Source: Aquiflexum gelatinilyticum
GTDB taxonomy: Bacteria; Bacteroidota; Bacteroidia; Cytophagales; Cyclobacteriaceae
Length of the DNA stretch: 64,000 nt
Direction: 5' to 3'
Assembly (NCBI RefSeq): GCF_024741135.1
Contig: NZ_JANSUY010000001.1
Span: 806,001-870,000, forward strand
Positions 26,953 through 35,991 of the stretch are shown piece after piece. Every line of letters starts with the position of its first letter. Positions within the stretch are counted from its first letter, which is position 1. Position numbers and translations under genes: made by a program. The notes under the pieces are model-generated. The model worked only from the letters and a program-made list of their open reading frames with translations, did no database searches and was not told the origin of the DNA.

Positions 26953-29900
26953 CTATTTTTCAATAAATGTTGCGAAATCATCCAAAATCAAATTTTCGAT
27001 ATTGGCACTTTTGGCATATCTAAGGAGATTTTTTTCGTGTTTGGAAATGATGGAAGTGAATTTATTTTGCGACTCTTTCAGTTTTTCATTCAAGGTATTT
27101 TTGTTTTCCTCCTGAATCGCAGATGGCCGGTCATAATTGGCAATCACTATTCCATACAATTGCGATATTTTTTCCCTTAATTCAGGTTCTGCAGTATCTA
27201 CATAATTATCACCGGTTGTAATGACCAATCTTTCTTTGAGTTTGTTTAGTTCATTGATGAATGCAGTCATAGATTTGCTTGATTTTATATCTGAAGCTTT
27301 GATTTTTTCTGCATAATCCAAGTAACTATCCACTTGATAAACCAAATAAGCCAGATCCTGAGTCATATCAAACAGTTCCTTGGCCATTTTCCCTTGGGCT
27401 TTTCTACTTTCTAGAGAAATCCCTGCCCTTTCGTCATAAACCAGTTCTAGGGTGGTTTCAAATTGTTCCTTGCCTTTTTTCATCACAACTTTATAGGTGC
27501 CTGCAGGTACTCTTGGTGCTCCAAATCCTCCAAAAGAGAAAGTTTTTCCTTTGGCCACTTTGGGAGCTTTTCCTGTAAAACCCCACCTGACGATGTTTAT
27601 CCCTTTTTGTTTGCCCGGGTCCAGACTGATGATCTTACTATCATTTTCATCAAAGATTTCAAGCGTCATTGCTCCAAACGTATGTCGCTTCTTGAGGTAA
27701 TAGATGATTTTCCCGGATTTGTCAGGGTTAGGCCCAACGAAAGTGACGGCCTGACTTGATCCACCGAAATCACTTTCTTCCCACATCACCATAGAAGGAG
27801 ATTTGAGAAAATAAACCTCTTCATTAAGCATTTCGGGCCTAATCTGCCTTAATGGGCTGATATCATCTATAATAATGATTCCTCGACCGTGAGTGGCTAA
27901 GACCAAATCATTGGTTTTTGGATGAATGGCCATATAGTGTACAGAAGCAGAAGGCATATTATTGGTAAATTTTGACCAATTTTTTCCTCCGTCAATACTT
28001 ATAAAAAGGCCCAATTCAGTTCCTAAGAACAGAAGGTTTTCATTTTCAAGATCTTCAAGGATATGTCTTGCAAAACCATGTATATCTTTGCTGATCACAG
28101 AAGTCCAGGTCAATCCAAAATCCGTCGTTTTGTAAGCATAAGGCTTAAAATCATTTTGGGCATGTCCATCAAATACCGCATAAGCAGTTCCTTTACCAAA
28201 ATTTCCAGGCTGGATATGATAAGCCCAAGTGTTTTTTGGTAAGTCCGGAATATTGGCAACAACATTTGTCCAAGTCTTACCCCCATCTTGAGTGACCTGT
28301 ACATTGCCATCATCGGTGCCTACCCAAATAATATTTTCGTCAATTGGTGATTCTGCAATGGTAAATATGGTGGTGTGATTTTCTGCACCTGAATTATCCG
28401 TGGAAATCCCCCCTGAAGACGACTGATTTTGTTTAGTAGGATCATTCGTAGTCAAATCGGGAGATATCCTTTCCCAATTGTTTCCCATATCATTTGACCT
28501 TAACAAAAACTGACTGCCGACATAAATCCGATCTGGATGATGGGGGCTTATTTGTATTGGTGTGTTCCAGTTGAAGCGGTATTTAGGCTCATCTTTTCCT
28601 GGAAAAGGTCTGATATTTTTGATGGTGTTTTTTTCAACATCATAGCGCCAGATATTGTCAGCTCCCTGCATTTCGGAATAAACAATTTTTTTGGTTGGAT
28701 GTCTGTACACTCTAAATCCATCCCCTGCGCCCACTGACACCCAATCTCCTGGCTCAATTCCTCCGGGACTTGAAGATGGGCCAAACCATGAACCATTATC
28801 CTGAAGCCCTCCATAAATCTTATAAGGCTCATCATTGTCCAAACTGACATGATAAAACTGTGAAACCGGCAAACTCTCGACCATTTCCATGGTCGTTCCT
28901 CCGTCCCATGTCCTATACAATCCACCGTCGGTAGCTACATAAAACCTGTCAGAATCATGGATATCAAACCATACATCATGAATATCTGAGTGCATGGCAC
29001 CTAGATTCTTGAAAGTTTTTCCTCCATCTCGGCTAATACTTCCTGACAAACCTGCTTTGACCAGTACATCAGAGTTTTTAGGGTCAACTACTATTCTTGA
29101 GAAATAAAATGGCCTGACAGCAAGTTCAAAATCCCCGTTCATAAATGTCCAGGATATACCGGCATCTTCTGAGCGGTATAGGCCCTTTTTCTCTTTGGAT
29201 TCAATGACGCTATATAAAATATTGGGATCTGAAGGTGCTACTCCAATTGCTATTCTTCCCAAATCCCCACTTGGGAAACCATTGTGGATTTTGTCCCAGG
29301 TTTTGCCCCCGTCTGTTGTTTTGTACAGGGCACTTTTAGGTCCTCCCGAACTAAAGGAATATGCCGTTCTCCTTACCTGCCAGAAAGCAGCATATAGGGT
29401 GTTGGGATCTTTTGGGTCCATAAACAAATCAGAACAGCCGGTATCTTTCATTCCTGCGAGGATATTGGTCCAAGTCTGACCTCCATCGGAGGTTTTGTAT
29501 ACACCACGGTCATCACTGTCACCCCATAAAGCTCCCAACACCCCCACATAAACCTCATCTGAATTATTGGGATTGATGGCAATACCACTGATTCTATCGG
29601 AGTTTTCTAATCCTATTTTGTTCCAGGTATTTCCTCCGTCGACAGTTTTGTAAAGGCCATCTCCGTACGAAACACTGTTCCTTACCCATGTTTCACCTGT
29701 TCCAACCCATACCACATTATCAGGGTTGTTTGGATCAACTTCAATAATTCCAACAGACTGATTGTAATCATCGAAAATTGATTTGAAGCTGGCACCACCA
29801 TTTGTTGATTTCCAGACTCCGCCACCTGCTGTACCTGCATAGATAATTCTGTTGTTGGAAGGGTGACCGGCAATGTCAGTGATCCGCCCACTCATCACAG

Positions 29901-30036
29901 CAGGTCCGATTTGTCTAGCTGACAAAGACCCAAATAGCTCATTTCCTTTTAAAGTAATGCTCTCCTGCCCATATGAAATGCTCGCAATTATGAAAAAGCA
30001 GACCGATAAGAAACTGTAAATAAATTTCCTTGTCAT
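26953..30036 (-). CDS. secreted BNR/sortilin-type beta-propeller protein
   Basis: A 1027-residue secreted protein. A signal peptide (1-23, ending SYGQ) is followed by many BNR/Asp-box turns, for example GGVWKSTNGGASF, GLYKTVDGGNTW, GVYKTSDGGQTW, ALYKTTDGGKTW and LFISIDGGKNW, spread over residues 30-720, as in VPS10/sortilin-type and xyloglucanase-like ten- or seven-bladed propellers. The last 300 residues contain a beta-sandwich-like part (IVRWGFTGKAPKVAKGKTF region) and a helical tail. Bacteroidota genomes carry many such proteins labelled glycosyl hydrolase, but I see no catalytic proof. It lies 26 bp behind the LolA-like gene, so the two form an operon. Confidence 0.85.
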   Translation of the reverse strand: MTRKFIYSFLSVCFFIIASISYGQESITLKGNELFGSLSARQIGPAVMSGRITDIAGHPSNNRIIYAGTAGGGVWKSTNGGASFKSIFDDYNQSVGIIEVDPNNPDNVVWVGTGETWVRNSVSYGDGLYKTVDGGNTWNKIGLENSDRISGIAINPNNSDEVYVGVLGALWGDSDDRGVYKTSDGGQTWTNILAGMKDTGCSDLFMDPKDPNTLYAAFWQVRRTAYSFSSGGPKSALYKTTDGGKTWDKIHNGFPSGDLGRIAIGVAPSDPNILYSVIESKEKKGLYRSEDAGISWTFMNGDFELAVRPFYFSRIVVDPKNSDVLVKAGLSGSISRDGGKTFKNLGAMHSDIHDVWFDIHDSDRFYVATDGGLYRTWDGGTTMEMVESLPVSQFYHVSLDNDEPYKIYGGLQDNGSWFGPSSSPGGIEPGDWVSVGAGDGFRVYRHPTKKIVYSEMQGADNIWRYDVEKNTIKNIRPFPGKDEPKYRFNWNTPIQISPHHPDRIYVGSQFLLRSNDMGNNWERISPDLTTNDPTKQNQSSSGGISTDNSGAENHTTIFTIAESPIDENIIWVGTDDGNVQVTQDGGKTWTNVVANIPDLPKNTWAYHIQPGNFGKGTAYAVFDGHAQNDFKPYAYKTTDFGLTWTSVISKDIHGFARHILEDLENENLLFLGTELGLFISIDGGKNWSKFTNNMPSASVHYMAIHPKTNDLVLATHGRGIIIIDDISPLRQIRPEMLNEEVYFLKSPSMVMWEESDFGGSSQAVTFVGPNPDKSGKIIYYLKKRHTFGAMTLEIFDENDSKIISLDPGKQKGINIVRWGFTGKAPKVAKGKTFSFGGFGAPRVPAGTYKVVMKKGKEQFETTLELVYDERAGISLESRKAQGKMAKELFDMTQDLAYLVYQVDSYLDYAEKIKASDIKSSKSMTAFINELNKLKERLVITTGDNYVDTAEPELREKISQLYGIVIANYDRPSAIQEENKNTLNEKLKESQNKFTSIISKHEKNLLRYAKSANIENLILDDFATFIEK

Positions 30037-30062
30037 GATATATCTTCAAATAATTAATAAGA

Positions 30063-30806
30063 TCAATCCTTGAAGGCAAATGCAGAAGGATCCAAAGTGG
30101 GATTCAATTCTACTTTGGTGATATTAATGGCCTGACCTTGAGGTGTACCTTTAGCTTTTTCTGTGATGGAGAAAGGGAAATATAATCCTTCGACTTCTTG
30201 ATAATCACTCATCAAAGTCTGGGTTGTTATACCTTTTGCAGGACCGGTTTTCATTTCTTTTTCTACCATGATAGGAACGAAGTTTTCGGTATCAAAAAAA
30301 TAAAACGAGATGTTTTCAACTTCCGCACCATCCACCAATAATGGTTTTTTTGTCAATTTAACTTTGAAACATTCTGTTCCCTCTACATTTTCTTTTCCCA
30401 ACAATTCGGCTTTGTATCCTTTGCTTTTAAGGTTCAAAAAAGGATCAGGGAAATCGCCTATTTCACGCTTCATGTTTTCGGTAGTTTCACTGTCGCTTTT
30501 TTCAGGTTTCATTGTCATAAAATTGACTCCCCATGCTTCTTTGCCATCAAAAGCCTGCTGAACCATTTCCTGGCCTTGAAGCTGGAATTTCATATACATT
30601 TTACCCTCCTTGGTTTGGGCAATTTCTATCGGAATATCCATTCCTTGGGTGCTTACCTTGCCCTCCATTTTTATTGAGGATAATTTGGCCCATTCTGATG
30701 CACCTCCTGTATTCTCAAGATATTGTGCAATGATCTCATCGACAGTTTGTGCTTTTACAATGCTTGAAAAGCAGAATAATGCAAGAATCAGTAATGTCTT
30801 TTTCAT
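30063..30806 (-). CDS. periplasmic LolA/LolB-like lipoprotein-sorting fold protein
   Basis: A 247-residue protein with a signal peptide (1-19, ending VKAQ) and a single domain that follows the pattern of outer-membrane lipoprotein-sorting-like proteins: TVDEIIAQYLENTGGASEW, then a run of short beta strands with YMKFQLQGQEMVQQAFDGKEAW (in parts), and YFFDTENFVPIMVEKE near residue 175. Many exported Bacteroidota proteins share this half-barrel and probably bind lipid or peptide ligands. The exact role is unknown. It is the first gene of a unit with the BNR-repeat protein. Confidence 0.7.
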   Translation of the reverse strand: MKKTLLILALFCFSSIVKAQTVDEIIAQYLENTGGASEWAKLSSIKMEGKVSTQGMDIPIEIAQTKEGKMYMKFQLQGQEMVQQAFDGKEAWGVNFMTMKPEKSDSETTENMKREIGDFPDPFLNLKSKGYKAELLGKENVEGTECFKVKLTKKPLLVDGAEVENISFYFFDTENFVPIMVEKEMKTGPAKGITTQTLMSDYQEVEGLYFPFSITEKAKGTPQGQAINITKVELNPTLDPSAFAFKD

Positions 30807-31060
30807 TTGGTTGTAGTTTTTTTAAATGTTAGTAAGTTTTTTTATAAAAATAAAAGTATTAAAATTTAATATCCAAGTATTTGATCTTTTTTGATCTCCT
30901 GATTTTACTGATGAATAATGATTTTTATTGATGATTTTTATTTTGCTCAAAGAAAGCCTTGAAAAATTGTTATAAACGTGAATTCTATTCTGAATCCAAG
31001 GTGGGACTAAAGGAAATTGTGACAGTGTTTTTGAAATTCTTATGAATTTTTATTTTTTAT

Positions 31061-31094
31061 TCTATATTTGTAGAATAACCTCTATATATATAGA
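31061..31094 (+). promoter_or_regulatory. twin BlaI-type operators over the promoter of the BlaI/M56 unit
   Basis: TCTATATTTGTAGA (31061-31074) and TCTATATATATAGA (31081-31094) are two copies of the dyad TCTA-N6-TAGA, 20 bp apart centre to centre. The second is a perfect palindrome. The first contains TATATTTG (31063-31070), a match to the Bacteroidota -7 box, so a bound repressor would cover the promoter. The second ends two bases before the ATG at 31097. The -33 box is not clear. Confidence 0.7.
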
Positions 31095-31096
31095 AC

Positions 31097-31468
31097 ATGA
31101 ACCTTTCCAACGGTGAAGAACAATTGATGAATATAATTTGGGAAAAAGGAAAAGCATTTATGAAGGATCTTTTGGAATCCCTTCCTGAACCAAAACCAGC
31201 AGTTACTACTGTTGCTACCCTTCTCAAAAGACTTTCTGACAAAGGAGCAATAGGATACACCGTATTTGGTAATTCGAGAGAATATTATCCCCTCATCCAG
31301 AAGAAGACCTATTTTTCGACTAAAGTTAATGAGTTGGTAAAAAACTTCTTCAATAATTCCCCTTCCCAGTTTGCCTCATTCTTCACCCAAGAAACTGATA
31401 TGTCACAAAAGGAATTAGAATCCTTGAAAAAAATAATTGAGGATCAACTTAAAAACAAAACACCATGA
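31097..31468 (+). CDS. BlaI/MecI family transcriptional repressor
   Basis: A 123-residue winged-helix repressor of the penicillinase-repressor family. LSNGEEQLMNIIWEKGKAFMKDLLE (in parts) forms the first helices, AVTTVATLLKRLSDKGAIGY is the recognition helix region, and SREYYPLI is the wing. The C-terminal half (75-120) is the dimerisation and cleavage region with NFFNNSPSQFASFF, resembling the Asn-Phe cleavage zone of BlaI. It overlaps the M56 gene by 4 bases (ATGA). By analogy with BlaI/BlaR1 it should repress its own operon until the M56 protease is activated. Confidence 0.92.
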   Translation: MNLSNGEEQLMNIIWEKGKAFMKDLLESLPEPKPAVTTVATLLKRLSDKGAIGYTVFGNSREYYPLIQKKTYFSTKVNELVKNFFNNSPSQFASFFTQETDMSQKELESLKKIIEDQLKNKTP

Positions 31469-33153
31469 TTTCTTTTCTCATCAGCTCGACGATTTGTCTT
31501 TCAGTTTTGCTTCTTTTTTATCATTTTGTGCTAAGGAAGGAAAGCATGTTTGTATTCAATAGGTTTTTTCTCCTTGGGAGTTTGGTTTTTTCTTTGACGA
31601 TTCCCTTGATTAATTTGGCTCCTATTTTTCCAACCTTAAATTCCTCCAGCCAAAATGCAGGTGTCGAAATTCAACAGGCTTTTTTGAAACCAGTTATTCA
31701 GCCTTCCGATGAAAAAAATCCTGTCATCGCACCAAATTCTGTTCAGCCAAAACATGAAAAGCAAGTTCTAGATTGGTCTTGGTTTTTGGTTTCGGTTTAC
31801 CTGGTTGGTTTGGTGTTTTTTATAATGAGGTTCATATTTCAAATCTTCAGCTTATCCGGATTGGTAAAAAAAGGGGCAGTAATCCAAAAAGAAAGGTATC
31901 GATTGGTTTTAATTGGCCTTGAAACTATGCCCTTTACTTTTTTGGATTACCTTTTTGTAAATGAAATAACCTACCTCACTGATGGCTTAGAGCAAGAAAT
32001 TCTCCAACATGAATTGACCCATATTAAGGAAAAGCATAGCATAGATATTCTTTTTGTAGAGGCTTTAAAAATCATTTTCTGGTTTAATCCAATTTTTCTT
32101 TTCTACAAAAAAGCCATTCAGCTTAACCATGAGTTTTTGGCAGATAGAGAAGTTGTTGCATGTTCTGATGATGTGCTTCCTTACCAAAAACTCTTGATTT
32201 CAAAGGTTTTGGGAAAAGAATTTGTGTACAATCTAAGTAGCCCGATCAATTATTCGGTGACAAAGAATAGGTTGATCATGATGAAAAAATCCACTTCAAA
32301 ACAAAAATCCTTTCTGCTTCGCTTATCCCTGATTCCAATTTTTGGGTTTTTGCTTGGGTCTTTCAGTCAAACCACCGCAAGCCAAAGCAACAATCTTTTT
32401 TCTCAGGGCTATCCTGTTAAAGATTTTGAAAGTTATATACTTGAGGCTTTGAGCGAAGAATCTGACTTTGTTGTTGAATTGGAAAAATTGGACATAGAAG
32501 GTGCCAAAGCGGCTTATTTGAAATTGACAGAAGATGAAAAAGCCAAAGTTACCGAGTTTCCAATCTTAGAAGATGGCGCATTGACCTATTTGATAGGACT
32601 TCAGAATGCAAAAGACAGCATCAAGGTTAGAATCAACTTTTCGCCCCCTCCCAAAAAAATGAGCATTCCTGACGAGGTTTGGACCAATTGGATAAAGTCT
32701 AAAAATGTGGAAGTCATATTGGATGATAAGAACGAAGACATTTCCATTCTCAGCAATTATTCACTAAATGATTTTGCATTATATGAAGTTCGTGGAATTG
32801 AAAAAAAGAAATTTTTAAAGCCTGAAAAATATCAACTGACTTTGACAACTCATCATCAATTTGAAAACAAGTTTGTCACTTCAAGGAAGAAAATACAAAC
32901 AATTAGTGCATCCTATCCCAACGGTGATATCGCAGAAATTCCCTATTTTATGAAATATGTGTTGATGAATCAAAAAGGGGAACTGGAAGAATATTTTCCT
33001 GAAAATTACCTTCAGCGCGCACTTGAGGCTATTTTGACCCAAGAGTTTAAAGATTTGCCAAGCGCAAACGCAATCATGGATATCAGAAAAAGCTTCTGGA
33101 TCAATGTCACTAGAAACGGGCAAAAAGAAATGGTGGTGGTATCATACAATTGA
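31465..33153 (+). CDS. M56 (BlaR1-like) membrane metalloprotease with an unusual C-terminal domain
   Basis: A 562-residue membrane protein. Hydrophobic segments lie near residues 2-21, 34-52, 105-130 and 285-300. The zinc-binding HELTH is at 182-186, followed by FVEALKIIFWFNPI and NHEFLADREV near 221-230, as in BlaR1/MecR1 peptidases. Beyond the last membrane segment about 250 residues face the periplasm. These lack the penicillin-binding SxxK sensor of BlaR1 and the TonB-C tail common in Bacteroidota M56 proteins, so the signal sensed is unknown. It is translationally coupled to the BlaI-type gene and probably acts by cleaving that repressor. Confidence 0.88.
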   Translation: MISFLISSTICLSVLLLFYHFVLRKESMFVFNRFFLLGSLVFSLTIPLINLAPIFPTLNSSSQNAGVEIQQAFLKPVIQPSDEKNPVIAPNSVQPKHEKQVLDWSWFLVSVYLVGLVFFIMRFIFQIFSLSGLVKKGAVIQKERYRLVLIGLETMPFTFLDYLFVNEITYLTDGLEQEILQHELTHIKEKHSIDILFVEALKIIFWFNPIFLFYKKAIQLNHEFLADREVVACSDDVLPYQKLLISKVLGKEFVYNLSSPINYSVTKNRLIMMKKSTSKQKSFLLRLSLIPIFGFLLGSFSQTTASQSNNLFSQGYPVKDFESYILEALSEESDFVVELEKLDIEGAKAAYLKLTEDEKAKVTEFPILEDGALTYLIGLQNAKDSIKVRINFSPPPKKMSIPDEVWTNWIKSKNVEVILDDKNEDISILSNYSLNDFALYEVRGIEKKKFLKPEKYQLTLTTHHQFENKFVTSRKKIQTISASYPNGDIAEIPYFMKYVLMNQKGELEEYFPENYLQRALEAILTQEFKDLPSANAIMDIRKSFWINVTRNGQKEMVVVSYN

Positions 33154-33162
33154 TCTGAGGTA

Positions 33163-33198
33163 ACCTGAAATAGGAAAATTCCTAAGGAAGGTTCAGGT
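33163..33198. terminator. nested hairpin between convergent genes
   Basis: ACCTGAA (33163-33169) pairs with TTCAGGT (33192-33198), and inside it TAGGAA (33171-33176) pairs with TTCCTA (33179-33184). No clear T-run follows on either strand, but the position between two convergent stop codons fits a transcription end or RNA stabiliser. Confidence 0.4.
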
Positions 33199-33223
33199 AA
33201 TCTGAATCAAAATTAATTGAAGG

Positions 33224-34765
33224 TTAATAGGCAAAGGTGGTCAAATGCGTAGCTGAAAATGTTTCGAACACTTTTTCCATATACTCACATTGTTGCCCAT
33301 AGATGCCCGGATTGGTGCAGTCCAAACCTCCCAATGTAGCTGTGAGGATGATAAATTCCGCAGGAATCGGGATTGTGGCTATGGACATAAAAGTTTTTTC
33401 CCTTGACATCAATACAGTCATATAGACATAAACAACGTAGGTGAGCCCATCCTGCCCTGTAATTCCTTCATTAGCTGCAGAAAGCACCCAAGCGATTTTT
33501 CTGTCAGGGCCAAAATCCAAGGTATAGGAATATTCTTCATCTATTGTGAATCCGCTCAAACCATACCGTTCCGCAAAATTTGCATTGATCAGCGCTCCGA
33601 CAGAAGTAAGCAATTCATCGAAATCAGTCTCTGAAAAATCATCTTTCAAGCCTATATGATAAATATTGATGCCGTCATCAATTCCCGAAACAACCTGAAA
33701 AGCTTCTTCCTCATTACTGTAGATCAGTTCCTGTTCTTCCGGAATAGCCAATACTACGCCGTTATTGATGTCCTCAAATATATTGAACCGCATGCTTTCA
33801 TAGTCCAAGGTTATTTTGATATCATCTTCCAACTCATCCGCAAATTTCATCAGGTTTTCGGGATCATCAGAAGTTTCGACCATTTCCATCAACGACCTGT
33901 TTTTGGTAGGATAAAATTCAAATTCATCCGTTTCTACAGGTTCTGCATAAGTTTGCTTGAACAATTTTTCTTCAACAATATCAGTGTTTTCAGCAACCGT
34001 TTCAATCCTCACATCTGCAGAAAACAACTGTGACAAAGTCTCAAAATTAGGAGGGAGGGAAGTGATCGTAGAACTTTCAAGTTCGGAAATGTATTTTGCC
34101 GGAATGATCCAACTGACATTGCTTGCACCTTTTTCCAAACCTCCGTCTCCAACACCGATCAACCGCCCCTGAGAATCAAATACAGGTGCTCCTGAAAATC
34201 CGGGTAATAAACTTCCTTCAAGATAGAGAATGTTGAGGTCCAAAGCAGGAAATCCAATTTTTGCCAAGGCAGCTTTATCTTTTGCCGGTATGAGACTATT
34301 TAATGTTTCGGGACTGACATCTCCTTTCCTGAGAATTCTCGAAGAACTTCCCGGAGCTCCACTGTTATATCCAAAAGCATACACGTCTGAGCCAAATTTG
34401 ATGGGTCCAACGTGGAAATTGTTGATCGGAGCTACCCCGATGGGGACGGCAGGCTCGCCTGGCAGTACTTCAAGCAATACCAAATCGGCTTTTTGGTATA
34501 CCTTTTTTATTTTGACTTTCCTCCAGGCCTGATTCATATAAAGCACTTTTATACTCCCTGTCTTGCTCATCCCATGAAGAGAGGTCACGACTTGGTTGGG
34601 TGTTTTCCAAACAAAGCCTGTCAATACTTTAGATTCTCGTTCATTGACTGTGACCACCACCCTCACAAGGGAATTTTTGATCTGATCAGGATCAAACTGT
34701 TGTCCCTTGGAAAAAAATGAAAAGGACATGAGGATCAGGAAAATTTGTGTTGCATTTTTCATCAC
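33224..34765 (-). CDS. secreted trypsin-like (S1C/HtrA-like) serine protease
   Basis: A 513-residue protein with a signal peptide (1-22, ending KGQ) and a trypsin-like protease domain. The triad is visible as His64 in VVTSLHGMS, Asp94 in QKADLVLLEV and Ser191 in PGFSGAPVFD, followed by GVGDGG. The order and spacing resemble HtrA/Deg proteases, but I see no PDZ domain. Instead about 300 residues of acidic, unassigned sequence follow, including a Glu/Asp-rich stretch near 235-300. Its start overlaps the stop of the membrane-protein gene by 4 bases, so the two products probably work together. Substrate unknown. Confidence 0.82.
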   Translation of the reverse strand: MMKNATQIFLILMSFSFFSKGQQFDPDQIKNSLVRVVVTVNERESKVLTGFVWKTPNQVVTSLHGMSKTGSIKVLYMNQAWRKVKIKKVYQKADLVLLEVLPGEPAVPIGVAPINNFHVGPIKFGSDVYAFGYNSGAPGSSSRILRKGDVSPETLNSLIPAKDKAALAKIGFPALDLNILYLEGSLLPGFSGAPVFDSQGRLIGVGDGGLEKGASNVSWIIPAKYISELESSTITSLPPNFETLSQLFSADVRIETVAENTDIVEEKLFKQTYAEPVETDEFEFYPTKNRSLMEMVETSDDPENLMKFADELEDDIKITLDYESMRFNIFEDINNGVVLAIPEEQELIYSNEEEAFQVVSGIDDGINIYHIGLKDDFSETDFDELLTSVGALINANFAERYGLSGFTIDEEYSYTLDFGPDRKIAWVLSAANEGITGQDGLTYVVYVYMTVLMSREKTFMSIATIPIPAEFIILTATLGGLDCTNPGIYGQQCEYMEKVFETFSATHLTTFAY

Positions 34766-35637
34766 TCAAAAACTTTTAGAATTGCCTTATAAATTTGGAG
34801 TCTTTCGGATTCAGAAAACTGACTTTGGGCCATTAAAATAAGGTTTTTCCAATTTTCACCGGAAGCTGAAATTTGTGTTTCCATTTCTTCAAGTGAAAAT
34901 TTTGGATTGATTGCTTTGATTTTCTCAGTATTTGAAATCGTGTATGGTTCTGAAGAAGAAGAATTACAAAAACTGTCTCTGACCAATAGAAGAGATTTCC
35001 CTTTCATTTCATCCGGAAGTTCGGTTTGAAAAGTATCAGCAAATTTTCTCCAAATCCCCTCAGTTGACCTGAATGTGTTGACCATTTCCGGTACGGGGGT
35101 TTCAGCTGTCATGTAGTAAAGTACGTCGCAATCCGAAGAATTGACAATGGTCGAATACAAGAGACTTGCCTCTCGTTGGGCTTTGGAGGTATCGGACTTG
35201 ATGAATCCTATAATCAGATTTCGTGCTTCTTCGTCCGAGAATCCTATGGACTTGTATTCCTCCATTTTGTCTTTTAGGGTTGGGGCAAAGGGATTGTTTG
35301 CCCTCAGGTAAAGTCCCGCAATGATCCCCGCTACCGTGAAAAGCCCAAAAGACCCTATCCTGAGGCTTTTGACCGGATCCAAATATTTCTCGTTTAATCC
35401 TATCAAAACTGCCAATAGAGAAGAAACCGTCGCAATGACTCCACTGACAACAGGCGATAAAGTGGTGGACAACAATATTCCCAACAACAGGCCTATTCCC
35501 AATCCATTGAATATTGCCGAAAAGGCATTCAGGAAAGTCATTTTCCTGGGTTCTGCATTTTCTCCTCCAGTAATGAGCTGACTTCCGGATTGAAAGGTTT
35601 CGATGATCGAACCTACTTTTGAGTCATTTTCTTCCAT
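34762..35637 (-). CDS. membrane protein coupled to the trypsin-like protease gene
   Basis: A 291-residue protein that I cannot assign to a family. After a polar N-terminus (1-33) come hydrophobic segments near residues 40-60, 62-82 and 95-112, and then a soluble C-terminal part of about 180 residues with two cysteine-containing stretches (SDCDVLYYM and DSFCNSSS). The polar C-terminal part could face the periplasm or the cytoplasm depending on the number of crossings. It overlaps the protease gene by 4 bases (ATGA), a sign of translational coupling, and lies 19 bp behind a possible 30-residue gene. A role as membrane anchor or sensor for the protease is inference. Confidence 0.65.
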   Translation of the reverse strand: MEENDSKVGSIIETFQSGSQLITGGENAEPRKMTFLNAFSAIFNGLGIGLLLGILLSTTLSPVVSGVIATVSSLLAVLIGLNEKYLDPVKSLRIGSFGLFTVAGIIAGLYLRANNPFAPTLKDKMEEYKSIGFSDEEARNLIIGFIKSDTSKAQREASLLYSTIVNSSDCDVLYYMTAETPVPEMVNTFRSTEGIWRKFADTFQTELPDEMKGKSLLLVRDSFCNSSSSEPYTISNTEKIKAINPKFSLEEMETQISASGENWKNLILMAQSQFSESERLQIYKAILKVFE

Positions 35638-35656
35638 AAATTTTAAATAGAAAAGG

Positions 35657-35749
35657 TTAGTGAAAAAAATCGATTGAAGCTTTGTCGAAGAAAGACCATA
35701 GAGAATCTTTCATTTTTTTGAACGGATTGGAATCATTGCTTAAGTTCAT
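35657..35749 (-). CDS. possible 30-residue small protein ahead of the membrane/protease pair
   Basis: An ATG-to-TAA frame of 30 codons starts at 35749 and ends 19 bp before the membrane-protein ATG, on the same strand. The peptide begins MNLSNDSNPFKK and has alternating polar and aromatic residues (SLWSFFDKASIDFFH at the end), which would make an amphipathic helix. The spacing fits an operon. It is not a known family, and a frame this short can arise by chance. Confidence 0.4.
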   Translation of the reverse strand: MNLSNDSNPFKKMKDSLWSFFDKASIDFFH

Positions 35750-35902
35750 AATTCTAAATAGTTGGCTATACTATTCGAATCAGAGTTAAAGTTCCTTATT
35801 GTAAAGTGTTACTTTAATGAAAAAATCAGAATAAAATTTGATTATTCCTAGTACTTAAAAATGTATTGTTTTGTTTAATCTTCAATTGATTGCATAAAAA
35901 TG

Positions 35903-35934
35903 GGGATTTGGCAAAATTGATTTTGCCAAATCCC
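35903..35934 (-). terminator. 14-bp perfect hairpin after the xylanase gene
   Basis: GGGATTTGGCAAAA (35903-35916) and its exact complement (35921-35934) enclose a TTGA loop. It lies 58 bases behind the GH10 stop on the minus strand and a short T-rich stretch follows. Together with the possible small gene it fills the 35638-35991 gap. Confidence 0.75.
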
Positions 35935-35991
35935 TTCTAAAAATTTGTACCTAATCTGAATTCCTCCAATAGGAGAATTGGTAATTTACGA

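Noticed and set aside
26953-30036. Naming the BNR-repeat protein a glycosyl hydrolase
   Set aside because: Only Asp-box propeller repeats are visible; no catalytic residues of a GH family could be located.
31097-33153. Beta-lactam resistance regulation by the BlaI/M56 pair
   Set aside because: There is no beta-lactamase gene beside it and the M56 protein has no penicillin-binding sensor domain.
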